Assembly (NCBI RefSeq): GCF_910592395.1
Contig: NC_088323.1
Location: 11,951,501 to 12,015,500 of the forward strand
DNA from: Lineus longissimus
Lineage: Eukaryota > Nemertea > Pilidiophora > Heteronemertea > Lineidae
Direction: 5' to 3'
Length of the DNA stretch: 64,000 nucleotides
The stretch's first letter is position 1; each line of letters opens with the position of its first letter. Below, in pieces: positions 47,401 through 57,029 of the stretch. The translations under genes were made by a program, and so were the position numbers. The notes beneath the pieces were generated by a model. That model searched no databases, was not told the origin of the DNA, and saw only the letters and a program-made list of their open reading frames with translations.

Positions 47401-50400
47401 CTGACAAGGCCTCGAAACTTTCACCGCAAAGGCGGACAAAAGAGGACAACTGCGTCCTAAACTTTGACAATTAAAATTCAATGGAGTTGGGCGGAAGCTG
47501 AGACAGCAGCGCCGCCACCCAAGCGCGCGAAAACTAAGGCGCCAAATTCAAATTTCTTCAGGACGCACTTGGCGGCCGTCACACTTTGATACATTTTAAA
47601 ACCGCTAAACGAGTCCTATTGAATCACTGTAGTGATAAATACGGCTTTCGTTATGCCTGGGTGATGGGTATTCGAAAAAGCTGGATCACTGGAATGCTGG
47701 ATTTACCAGATTGTGACTCATGGATCACCACCGCCTGGATGGTTTGCCTAATTCTCAAATCCATGACGTTTCCCAGCATGTGCCTCAGGTGCACACAATG
47801 ACACTACCAACATGGAATCCTGATTCTCAGACCCTTTACCAGAGAAATCGCTGCTCTCTTACCGGGGATTCTACATGGACTACAAAGCTGACAGAAGGTT
47901 TTTTTTGGCTGACGAACTTCCCAAGTCAATGTGTGGATGCTGAGTCGGGGCATTTAATTAGACTGTTGTGATAATGATAGCATGAGGCAGAGAATTACAA
48001 TATGCACGATATAGGCCTACCGGTAGGCTACAATACAGTACAGCAGGCAGTGTTAGCTACAACAGCTGAGGCTGTGCATATCATGTCGATACATACCTAT
48101 GTCTACATTGTACTCTTTTGACATGTTTGAATGCCTCTCTGCTCAGTGCAAGTGCAAGGGATGAGGAACCAATCTATTTACACATGAATATCATATCCCA
48201 TTCTAAGAACGATCCCCAATCCATGCGGTGGTTATCCATGAGTCACAATTCAGTGAATCCAGCAGTCCAGCGATCCAGCTTTTTCGCATACCCCTGATCC
48301 CCATTCACTGTTACCTTCATGATCAGCTGGCAGTTTACATGTACGCCGGAATAAGCAGAGCATGCTCCGCACAAAACAGTGAACTCTTCACTGTCTCCAT
48401 TTTCCGCTTACACAGTGGACAGTTCACAGTTGGCCAGATGCTTGAGTGGGCCCATACGTGAGACAAAAAGTTACCAGATTGTGACTCGTGGCTGTGAATG
48501 ATAGGACCCCGACCCATGATCACTGCCAAACCTCATACGTGAGACAAAAAGTTACCAGATGGTGACTCGTGGCTGGGAATGATAGGACCCCGAACCATGA
48601 TTACTGCCAAACTTCATATGTGAGACAAAAAGTTACCAGATTGTGACTCGTGACTGTGAATGATAGGACCCCGACCCATGATCACTGCCAAACTTCATAC
48701 GTGAGACAAAAAGTTACCAAATTGTGACTCGTGGCTGTGAATGATAGGACCCCGACCCATGACCACTGCCAAACTTCATACGTGAGGCAAAAATTTACCA
48801 GATTGTGACTCGTGGCTGGGAACAATAGGACCCCGACCCATGATCACTGCCAAACTTTATATGTGAGACAAAAAGTTACCAGATTGTGACTCGTGGCTGT
48901 GAATGATAGGACCCTGACCCCTGATCACTGCCAAACTTTATATGTGAGACAAAAAGTTACCTGATTGTGACTTACGGCTGGGAATGATAGGACCCCGACC
49001 CATGATCACTGCCAAACTTTATATGTGAGACAAAAAGTTACCAGATTGTGACTCGTGGCTGTGAATGATAGGACCCCGACCCATGATCACTGCCAAATTT
49101 CATACGTGAGACAAAAAGTTACCTGATTGTGACTTACGGCTGGGAATGATGGGACCCCGACCCATGACCACTGCCAATCTTTATATGTGAGACAAAAAGT
49201 TACCAGATTGTGACTCGTGGCTGTGAATGATAGGACCCCGACCCATGATCACTGCCAAACTTTATATGTGAGACAAAAAGTTACCAGATTATGACTCGTG
49301 GCTGTGAATGATAGGACCCCGACCCATGACCACTGCCAAACTTTATATGTGAGACAAAAAGTTACCAGATTGTGACTCGTGGCTGTGAATGATAGGACCC
49401 CGACCCATGATCACTGCCAAACTTTATATGTGAGACAAAAAGTTACCAGATTATGACTCGTGGCTGTGAATGATAGGACCCCGACCCATGATCACTGCCA
49501 AATTTCATACGTGAGACAAAAAGTTACCAGATTGTGACTGGCGGCTGGGAATGAGACGACCTAAGCGCCCCAACCCCTCATACTCCTGGCACATAGGGGA
49601 AAAAGGTCTCTTATTTCGACATGTTGTTGGAAATGATACCGCCTGTAGCCGCCCATCCTCACTGCTAAAATGAAATAAAAGAGTCAAAACTTCAAGTTCA
49701 AATTGTCTATTCGGCTACAGTCAAAAACTATATATAGAACAAATTAAAAACACGTGGTCATTCAACAATATTCCAGAATATTCAATGGTATTCTTCGTTG
49801 CGCAGAGAGTGCACAAAAGCAAACACACAGTAGAATGTTCACTGTTTAATGCGATATCGACAACAGTGAAATGCTCTACTGTTGTATAGTAGAGAGTACG
49901 TTGGAATAAGTTATCTTTTTTCATGATCAACTACACGATAATGACTTAGTGTAAGGGCTTGACAAACGAGCACGCTATAAATACCATAGTCCAAATAAGG
50001 TGTTGTCATGGCATTTCAAGATATGTGTCGAAACCACCCCAAGTATTGTCTATACTTGACTCTTTCCAGCAAAACAGCTCGAGTATGGCTTCAAACATCC
50101 CCTTTCGAAATACAACATGACCAACTCGTCTAACCTGTTCGTGGTACTACGGCTCCGAGGAGGTCAAGATAGGCCATCAATAAGACGTATCATACAACAA
50201 ATGCGAAGCAGTTTTCTTCCGCATGTACCACAAACTCCGGATGATGCACACGAGGTGAGACCAGATACGGTTGGTACGGAGTCGGAGCATATACATAGCA
50301 GCATCGAGGGAGTCGATTATGAAGATAATGATGATCAAGAGGGTGTAGTAGAAGAAACGGGAGTTGTTGAGGAAACTGAAGTTGTTGAGGTGGAACCGGT

Positions 50401-53400
50401 GCGTAAGATGCACGACCCGCTCACTCCCCTTACTGAGCAACCTGATATGATTACATGGGATGATGACAAGGATTTTCTTCGAGCTCGGATGCCATGCGGA
50501 CATGCCATTGGTAAGTAAAGTGATAAATTGATGAAGACCAATTCATATCTGGTTATGTTGGCCTGCACTGCAATATTCTCTAATCACGCCCCAGGCCCAC
50601 GGCCTCTAAGTCTATTCAGACGTTTCATTTGATTGGTACTTTTTCAATGAATAACTTTACAAATTTGATCAACTAGGTAAGCCAGCCGCGACTCCTCATC
50701 GTGTTCGAGTTTGTTGTTGTTTATCTGTAATTTCATTGGCTGAGGTTCGACGGAGGCGTGGCTTTCTAGAAATTTAGCGCGTGATCACGGCCGATATGTG
50801 GCTCTATAGATGTGCTTTCCCGAAAGCAAAATGGCGGTTCAAGTGAATGATGCGGCGAGTGAGGCAAAACCACCATTGATTTTTTAAGCCTTTCAGCAGT
50901 TCAATTGTCAATGTTTGACCGCGACGCATCAACTACTGCCTGGGGTTGTGAATCTGAAATTTTGATATGATATTCCGGACAGTCGGGCAAGTAAATGGTG
51001 AAAAGTGAACTGGTATTTGACCACGGAAATTTTTTGATAATTGACAAATTGGACAGACATTGATATTTCCACTCTTTTCAGCCAACTGGCAGAAAAATCT
51101 CAAAACACGCCCCCTATTACCAAATTAGCAAAATTCAAAATTAATTTTTTTCATCAAATAATTTCTTTATATCTGTAGACTTGCCACAGCAATTTTTTTT
51201 AAATACCTCTCCAAATATGTACTTGATAGTTAAAAACATACTCGCGTCTAATTGATAGGTCTCGACCCTCCAACCTATGAATATTCATTGGTGGTATTGT
51301 CTCGAGTTACAAAGAGATAATTTAAGAATTAACATAAAAATATAGCTGAAAGTAACTCCACCGCATTTGAAAAGGTGGGTAACAAAGTCAGGCATCCGAA
51401 AAATGTTCATTCGATGACTGATACCTGTTGGTCCATGACATTTAGCATACCTGTGCAAAGATCTTTTCATCAGATACCACATTTACCAAGCTAGAATATC
51501 TGGATTCCGTTCTTCAATTCAGGCAAAGAATCATGATAAATATACAGCAGAATATCATCGGATATACTTATAAAAAAGGGGGATATCCAATTTGGGTATT
51601 CACAAAAAGGAAGAAGTTAATTTTTTTAAATCAGCACGAAAGCATGCCTCAACTTGACGCTGTGTCAAGAATGTGCGGTGCGCAAGACCCAGTCGGAGAA
51701 GTCGGGTTGTCCGCGTCCGGGGCGACCGGGCGGGTTCAGCAGTCTGATGCAGCTGACCAACGACAGATGGCGTGGTGACTTCGGCACCGCGCCATCTCGC
51801 CATCTGTCGTGGGTCAGTGGAACCAGACTAGGCGACAAAACAGAGGGACAGCAAATACGGGATTCCAAAAGCGGAATCTATCATTGAAATTGCCCGACAC
51901 CGATGCCGTTTTGAAAATTATAGTCCTTTTCTAAGATTCCGCCAAAATAATTTTGGATTCCGCATGCGGCTCCAGATTCCGCTATTGCACACCTCTGATT
52001 TAGACCAAGGGGACGAGCGCCTCGCAAGGTATAAATCCAGTACCGTATGATTCTTTGGCTAGCAGACGATTTTCTAGTAGGCCTACATAAGTTCTCTCAT
52101 TTTTCGTTTGAGGTAACTTTTCAAGTCCATGGATACGGTGGTCTTTAATAGAGTGATTGCTGCTATTAAAGTGTGAGCCAATCGATGTGGGTTTTTTTAC
52201 TGTTTATGCCAGAGCGATGTTCTTCATTCTGGTTTTGAGTGTCCTTTTATTCTGGCCCACATATTCATAGTTACATTTGGCACATTCAATGAGGTAGACG
52301 ACCCTTTCTGAGTTACACGTTATGTTTTGTTTAACATTATGTTTTTTGCCGGTGACTCTGCAAATATATGCAGAATTCAAACTCGGTAACCAGCAGTTGG
52401 CGCATTCGCCCTTTTGTCGGAGGGGATGCAAACAGTAAGAGGGTTTGTCTTCCTATCTCATTGATTGTGCCAGTGTTGGGTCTGTAAAGTTTATTTTCTT
52501 TGACATCGGCTCCTGTCAGAGTGTCTCTCAATGTAGTTAGGCTATTATAGTTGGGATGTGGGGGTGGTGGCAAATGCCCCCAAGGGTCACAAACACTATA
52601 TATGAATTGTTTTTCACGCAGATTGTGATTGATTTGCAGACTAACAGAGAACAAAAGAGATTTTTCGCCTGTTAGCTTTACACCTAACTGAGGACGGTAC
52701 ACGCGGACCTTTTATCATGTATGAAAGCCATATATACTATAAACTCCATCCCAAGAATCATTGCATTGTCCTTCGCCATTTGTTTGAAATAAGAATATGT
52801 TTATATGAACACATTGGTACAATTAAAGTGCAGGGGTGCATTACAGTGGGTCGTGCATGACAAATAAATTAACACTTACTTCTATAGCCTACTATAAAGA
52901 AATAAGCGTCGCATACAAACTACAAAAGGTAAGTAATTTACAGTCCTATATGTTGTATTCTATTATCATACATAGATCACTGTGGCTCAAATAAATTAAT
53001 CAATTAATTAACACATAATTCAAAAAGCACGTCCCCTTGTCAAAATATTCATCCCCTACTATGGCATGATATATGTTGCAATATTCAATAAAAATATTTT
53101 TCATGCAATATTGATTTTTGTTCATTCATCGTTTCATTTTTGATGCAATATTACACTTTTTCATGCAATGTTAAAATTTCCATTCAACGTGTGTTTATAT
53201 TTGATGCAATGTTACATTTCTTTATGCAATGTTTACTCGATAATTGTTCATTCAATGTTTCATATTTGATGCTATGTTTCACTTTTTTCATTCAATATTC
53301 AAATTTTCATTTGATAATTGCCCGGATAATTGTTCATTCATCGTTTTATTTTTGATGCAATGTTACACTTTTTTCATGCAATGTTCAAATTTTCATTCGA

Positions 53401-56400
53401 TAATATGCATTCAAAGTTTCATATTTGATGCAATGTTTTCAATTTTCTTCATGCAATTACGATTAAATTTTCATGCAATATTTGGCAATTATTCATTCAA
53501 TGTTGGCGCAACCTTTTTCTTTCAATAATCTGTGAAAATATTTATGCGAAAACTGCATTGTGGATAATCTTAGAAACGAAGATGCTGATTGGCTAATCTC
53601 GTGTAGTGGAATAGGAGCGATATACTGTAATATATATGAGCTATATGTGTTTATTTATCAGTTAAACTAGTAATCAAGTCTTTAACTGATTGGATTCTGT
53701 TAGAAAATGCAGGTTTTGATGATGTTTACCTTGGTCATGTTGGTTGTCTGCTAAAGAGCAACCATCTTGGATAATGCAATGTGGTATTTGCCTAGCGACC
53801 TTAGCAACCAATCAGAAGCCAGTTTACAATATTATAATTTAGATTGGTGATGTCATTACCCAAATATGGTATTTGTTAACAATCAAACATGTGGGTTTGT
53901 TGTGATTTGTGACTTGCGTCATTTCAAGGATTCAGAGTCCAGGTGTGAAGAGAACAAGTTGTGTTTTTATCTAAGAGCTGTGTTCTTTTAGTTATTTTCA
54001 TAAGGATTACAATACCGCTACCACATTGTACACAACTTTTTCCAAAGTCGTTTGATACGAGATTGGAGGGAGGCTGTCACGACAATCACAATTGTATGGT
54101 TTGGTCTCATTCATGTACAGCCATTGACAGCATGTACACAACAATGGAGCTTTTGGTACGTCTGTCTTATTCCCCGTCACGAGATTAGCCAATCAGCGTC
54201 CGCGTTTCTAATATTACCCACAATGCAGTTTTCGCATAAATATTTTCGCAAAATATTGAATGAAAATTCCGCCAACATTGAATGAATAATTGCCAAATAT
54301 TACATGATCATTTTATGAAATTTAGAAATCGTTATTGCATAAAAAAGTGAAACATTGAATCGAATACGAAACATTGAATGATCAATTATCAGGGCAACTA
54401 TCGAATGAAAATTTGAGCATTATTGCATGAAAAAAGTGAATTATTGCATCAAATATGAAATATTGAATGAACAATTATCGAGTAAACATTGCATAAAGAA
54501 ATGTAACATTGCATCAAATATGAACACACATTGAATGGAAATTTTAACATTGCATAAAAAAGTGTAACATTGCATCAAAAATGAAACGATGAATGAACAA
54601 AAATCAATATTGCATGAAAAATATTTTTATTGAATATTGCAACATATATCATGCCATACCCTACGCCGACCACTCATTAACTCCCTAATTTGCCCAGCCA
54701 CTCTTTCCTGCTCCTCTGATACATCCATCATCCTAACATCCCGCGTCATAGAATATAACATATATAAAATGCACCTTATCAAACGCCTTCCAGGCATCAA
54801 GCATAACACAATATACATTAGTATTTTGACTACTGAAATATTCAATCACCTCATTATAATAACACCGTTACTGCAAGTGGCAGTAAATAACCTATGTTTG
54901 AAACCAAATTATATATCTGATGAAGAAAAAACATGCTGTATTTATGAAGGAAAACGTAATCCAAAATCATACCCATAATACGACTTGGTGAAATGCCCCT
55001 ATGTATGTCCGATGCAGTCGGTGATTTCCTTGCATTCTCAGGTATAGGTATAACAATAGTTTTAACAAAGTCGCCAGCACAACACCCATGATTCAACCAT
55101 GCGTGACTATTTTAAGAGCCTGACCAATGACCTTCAAATAAAACAATATTATAACCTGAGTAGCGGGCTTTGGCCCAGCTCCTATTTTGTTCTTTATTAT
55201 CACGTTCTGCGTTTTATATCATTGCAGATATCACGTATCTATACCTCAACCATCTCTTGTAATGTTCCAGATTGAATAAAGATGTTGTGATCTCCAGTTC
55301 TGTTTATTGAATTTGACTGTATCCGCGGCATCCACACTTGCCTTTCTTGAGCTTTTTCATGCCCCAAAATACATCTTCATATGAAATTGAGTGCCCTTCT
55401 GAACAAATCGCCCCCTGCACGACTTTTGCCTCTTTTTACTTAAAGCCCCAAAATACATCTTCATATGAAATTGAGTGCCCTTCTGAACAAATCGCCCCCC
55501 TGCACGACTTTTGCCTCTTTACTTCAGGACCAGAGTCACTAACTGCCTACTGCCGTAGTCTTCTGACGGCTGGAAAGTTCGAGTTCTTCTGTCCTTACAT
55601 CTTCCCCGCAAACAACGCCATCTGCAGGAAAAAGTGGGACTTCTACATCGTGCGTCGGTATGGCGTCCTCACTCCAGATGAGATAAAGGAGTTTGAGATA
55701 AAGATCACTGAAAATTACATGCGGAAAGCGATGGGCCTGCAGGTATGTCGTTTGTCACCTAGTGTAGATGGTCTCCTGAAATACATGAAAGAACGTAAGT
55801 TTGAGCATCTATTCGGCAACTATAATGTCAATTGTAATCGTAGTAATTGGATCTAAAGACTAAATTTTCTTTTATTGCTTGAAGATCAGACGATGCTAAC
55901 CCGATGATAGGCCCTTCTGCTCTGTTGTTAACCAGCTCTCATTTCGGGCCATATCGCGACCTGAGAATGATATGGTCATGACACCCTCTTACATAAGCTA
56001 TTTATATATTTCAGGACTGCCCTGGCTGCAAAACCATCTGCGAACGGATGAACAAGAAAGACAAGCGCATGGTTTGCCCCTATTGTTCAAAGGGTCCAAA
56101 TCCTACGTTTGAATTTTGCTGGATGTGTTTGAAAACATGGAAGTCCATGAACTCGATTACCGAGTGTGGAAATGAAGGTTGCTCTGGTCGCGACCCCCGG
56201 CTTGATATCTTGGAGGAGTGCCTGAAGAAAAAGGTTGTGGGTGTGATGTGTCCATCAACGAGGGCCTGCCCCGCCTGCGGCCTTCTGATAGAGCACACTG
56301 AGGCCTGCAAGCACATGGCCTGTCCCTGCGGTGGCCAGTTCTGTTTCATTTGCCTGAAGCAGCAGACCAATGGAAGCTGGACCTGCGGGGACTTTGACAC

Positions 56401-56446
56401 CCCTTGCACGGTGGCCCCTGTCCAGACTGACCTGCCAGGACAGTAG
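35412..56446 (+). CDS. ubiquitin-like domain plus RBR (RING1-IBR-RING2) E3 ligase
   Basis: Five exons join in phase into 416 aa: 35412-35492, 38196-38277, 50070-50510, 55528-55742 and 56015-56446. Residues 6-86 form a ubiquitin-like domain: WQFFVYGIGGNC, TIDAVIDKISEMNGIP, MRILYTSKQLE, then NLFVVLRLRGG. Lys56 aligns with ubiquitin Lys48; the Lys63 position is Asn. An acidic linker (EDNDDQEGVVEETGVVEETEVVEVE) follows. RING1 begins MPCGHAIG (195-202) and lacks an obvious leading Cys pair. The IBR uses C275/278, C294/297, C308/311 and C324/329. RING2 has C358/361 and the expected catalytic Cys371 in EACKHM, then C376 and C383/386. RBR ligases take ubiquitin from an E2 onto this Cys before transfer to substrate. 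Introns 1-3 hold mariner, BEL, satellite and foldback insertions. Confidence 0.87.
35808..36771. mobile_element. GGCTTACT-ended non-autonomous element, copy 2 (inverted)
   Basis: It starts GGCTTACTGGACTTTGCGCAA and ends TTGCGCAAAGACCAGTAAGCC. Its terminal 100-350 bp are reverse complements of copy 1 at 33750-34445, but the middle (about 35920-36400) differs. It is nested inside the mariner element. Confidence 0.72.
36914..37680 (+). pseudogene. mariner-family transposase (DUF4817 HTH + DDE), broken
   Basis: From the ATG at 36914 the frame reads MVQLTKDQRVSFVKTFFE, an HTH region, then GNSGRRRTVRTAENV. A TAA at 37157 interrupts it, but the same frame continues (LGLSKTTFNLITRND, PLTPADLGRREQFARWFLE, FFSIGDEAGFAMNG with the first catalytic Asp). 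A frameshift follows near 37475 (REKLTVWIGLCGTGRIIG), and a deletion joins directly to LELHFERQPGGVFRRGL near 37600. The second and third catalytic acids are lost, so the gene is dead. Confidence 0.8.
38326..39674. mobile_element. TIR element (AAGGAGGATACCGCGGTGACGTCAC ends)
   Basis: GCAAGGAGGATACCGCGGTGACGTCAC at 38326-38352 is inverted at 39647-39674. No transposase is seen between. The ends contain a CRE-like TGACGTCA. A second element (38595-38999) sits within it. The whole lies in intron 2 of the Ubl-RBR gene. Confidence 0.6.
38595..38999. mobile_element. 405-bp MITE
   Basis: The left end AATAGCTGCGCTTACACCAC is inverted at the right end as GGTGGTGTAAGTGCGGCTATT. The interior repeats ATTGCCG and AATTCGC words and encodes nothing. 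Confidence 0.65.
39927..40718 (-). repeat. 3' LTR of the BEL/Pao element
   Basis: 792 bp, begins TATTGCGGC and ends GGCCGTCACA on the plus strand. Read on the minus strand it starts TGTGACGGCC. Confidence 0.93.
40719..41392 (-). other. 3' untranslated segment of the BEL/Pao element
   Basis: Between the end of pol and the 3' LTR no gene is seen; an A-rich run lies at about 40774-40820. Confidence 0.6.
41393..45828 (-). pseudogene. BEL/Pao pol (protease, RT, RNase H, integrase), two frameshifts
   Basis: Minus strand, in order: two CCHC-type zinc knuckles (CLGCLKWGHRVRDCK, CKTCSRAHPTLLH), an aspartic protease with LLDDQSDTCFV, RT (start VFDCAASYQGEALNG, active site FYVDD), the Peptidase_A17/RNase H region (SSIYDPLGLISPF, HHFSDACFSGYG, TDSMVVLGYV), the integrase zinc finger and the integrase core (VDLFGPF, RCDRGSNF, SHMGGVWERMIG giving D-D-E), then a DUF5641-like tail. 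A frameshift lies at the C-run around 44215-44223, inside RT, and another near 42390, before the integrase core. It is not translatable as one protein without recoding. Confidence 0.9.
45865..46770 (-). pseudogene. BEL/Pao gag, ended by an in-frame TAG
   Basis: This is the minus-strand frame from near the 5' LTR. An N-terminal coiled coil (ESRRLADELQHMQTQLQAL) is followed by a DUF1759-type gag core (EVFKGDIFSYPSWKNSFNVL, AMDRLYYLGRYTAGDAKRCI, AKQILEERFGD). The frame ends at TAG (45865-45867) and continues in the same frame into pol without a gap. BEL/Pao elements usually have one gag-pol frame, so this is either a nonsense change or a readthrough stop. Confidence 0.85.
46792..47583 (-). repeat. 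5' LTR of the BEL/Pao element
   Basis: 792 bp and near-identical to 39927-40718; the following direct repeat CTTTG confirms the outer border. Confidence 0.93.
47665..48292. mobile_element. foldback/MITE with ~66-bp inverted ends
   Basis: GGTATTCGAAAAAGCTGGATC to CTCATGGATCACCACC (47665-47731) is inverted with mismatches at 48224-48292. There is no coding content. Its inner-left phrase TTACCAGATTGTGACTCATGG is nearly the same as the unit of the adjacent 81-bp satellite. Confidence 0.65.
48458..49555. repeat. 81-bp tandem satellite (about 13.5 units)
   Basis: Units start at 48458, 48539, 48620, 48701 and so on, with exact 81-bp spacing. The unit reads GTGAGACAAAAAGTTACCAG, ATTGTGACTCGTGGCTG, TGATAGGACCCCGACCCATG and ATCACTGCCAAAC. 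Units differ at few sites. It lies in intron 2 of the Ubl-RBR gene. Confidence 0.95.
49556..50060. other. intron 2 end
   Basis: No gene or repeat recognised before the branch/acceptor region of exon 3 (TCTTTCCAG at 50061-50069). Confidence 0.4.
50511..51740. other. intron 3, first part
   Basis: Begins with a strong donor GTAAGTAA. No exon, RNA gene or element was recognised up to the hairpin at 51741. Confidence 0.4.
51741..51829. repeat. GC-rich hairpin
   Basis: AGTCTGATGCAGCTGACC and CCAACGACAGATGGCG on the left arm pair with CGCCATCTGTCGTGGG and GGTCAGTGGAACCAGACT on the right, with a loop of about 25 bp. Confidence 0.7.
52090..52435 (-). pseudogene. GIY-YIG endonuclease fragment, Penelope-like element
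   Basis: The minus strand reads CANCWLPSLNSAYICR, then ITCNSERVVYLIECAKCNYEYVGQNKRTLKTRM, the VVYLI-C-C-YVGQ core of the GIY-YIG domain at the end of Penelope-like retroelements. After a stop, PTSIGSHFNSSNHSIKDHRI continues the domain. The reverse transcriptase part is not present, apart from a possible weak remnant up to 52700. It lies in intron 3 of the Ubl-RBR gene. Confidence 0.65.
53060..54658. mobile_element. 1.6-kb foldback element with ~500-bp inverted ends
   Basis: TATGGCATGATATATGTTGC at 53060 is inverted at the right end (54658). The complementarity runs about 550 bp inward to GATTGGCTAATCTCGTG (about 53592-53608) against CACGAGATTAGCCAATC (54177-54193). The arms consist of degenerate short units such as TTTGATGCAATGTTACA and TTTTCATGCAATGTT. 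The 570-bp centre has no gene. Confidence 0.85.
54659..55360. other. intron 3, last part
   Basis: No exon recognised; ordinary AT-rich sequence before the duplicated acceptor region. Confidence 0.4.
55361..55527 (+). repeat. 84-bp tandem duplication of the exon-4 acceptor region
   Basis: GCCCCAAAATACATCTTCAT begins at 55361 and again at 55445. Each copy ends in the CTTTTGCCTCTTT pyrimidine tract and an AG: the first as ACTTAAAG, the second as ACTTCAG, which is the acceptor used for exon 4 (55528). The copies are nearly identical, so the duplication is recent. Confidence 0.88.
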
Positions 56447-57029
56447 AAGGCCGAGAATAGCGTGTGATAATGCCTCCGACGGCCTGAAAATATATTATGA
56501 TGGACTTTCAGATGGACTATCTCTTTCCAGTAGCGATAAAGGATGCAGCTTCGCAAAGGGAACATGCTAACATGACTTTGAGCTTGAACGGCGGATTTTA
56601 TAGTTTGTTGCAAATTAGGGAGGTCTTTTTACTAGTGTTATGTGAGTCTCCCCGTGTGGAGCCCCGCCCATGGGTAGCCGCACTTTGAAGTTCAGATAAT
56701 GCACGGACACGTCGACCAACACACGTATTGAAATTCCAAGTGATTTGACCATGGATTTTGGAGTATAATATCCCATTTGTATAAAGATATACATATTGGT
56801 AAACATTGACCATGGTTCCCACATATACATATACTCTGCTTTCACTTTTCTAATGTCTTGACACCCTCTGGATCCGAGGCGTAGTGACTGCAACCCTTGG
56901 TACATCGAGCTGCACTTCGTATTTGGTCAGTTACTGGTCCAAAAGACTCTGTTAAGCTGTTAGATGTCGCCACAATCGGATACTAAAGCGCCAGCAGACG
57001 TATATTCTGCGTATTATTGTAATAACTGT
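56447..57029 (+). other. 3' UTR of the Ubl-RBR gene and spacer
   Basis: No coding signal. The first AATAAA downstream is at 57054-57059. Confidence 0.4.

Larger units (their letters stand above)
39927..47583 (-). mobile_element. BEL/Pao LTR retrotransposon
   Basis: Two 792-bp LTRs (39927-40718 and 46792-47583) are flanked by the 5-bp target duplication CTTTG (39922-39926 and 47584-47588). Genes run on the minus strand, so the 5' LTR is on the right. A purine tract (AGGAGAGGC, about 40719-40729) precedes the 3' LTR. The LTRs are almost identical; I noticed one difference (40144 G versus 47009 T), so insertion was recent. It lies in intron 2 of the Ubl-RBR gene, antisense to it. Confidence 0.95.

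Noticed and set aside
48458-49555. 81-bp repeats as coding or CRISPR-like
   Set aside because: No spacers, and stops in all frames; an intronic satellite.
56080-56613. 177-codon minus-strand frame
   Set aside because: Antisense of the RBR exon 5, whose cysteine pattern is unmistakable.
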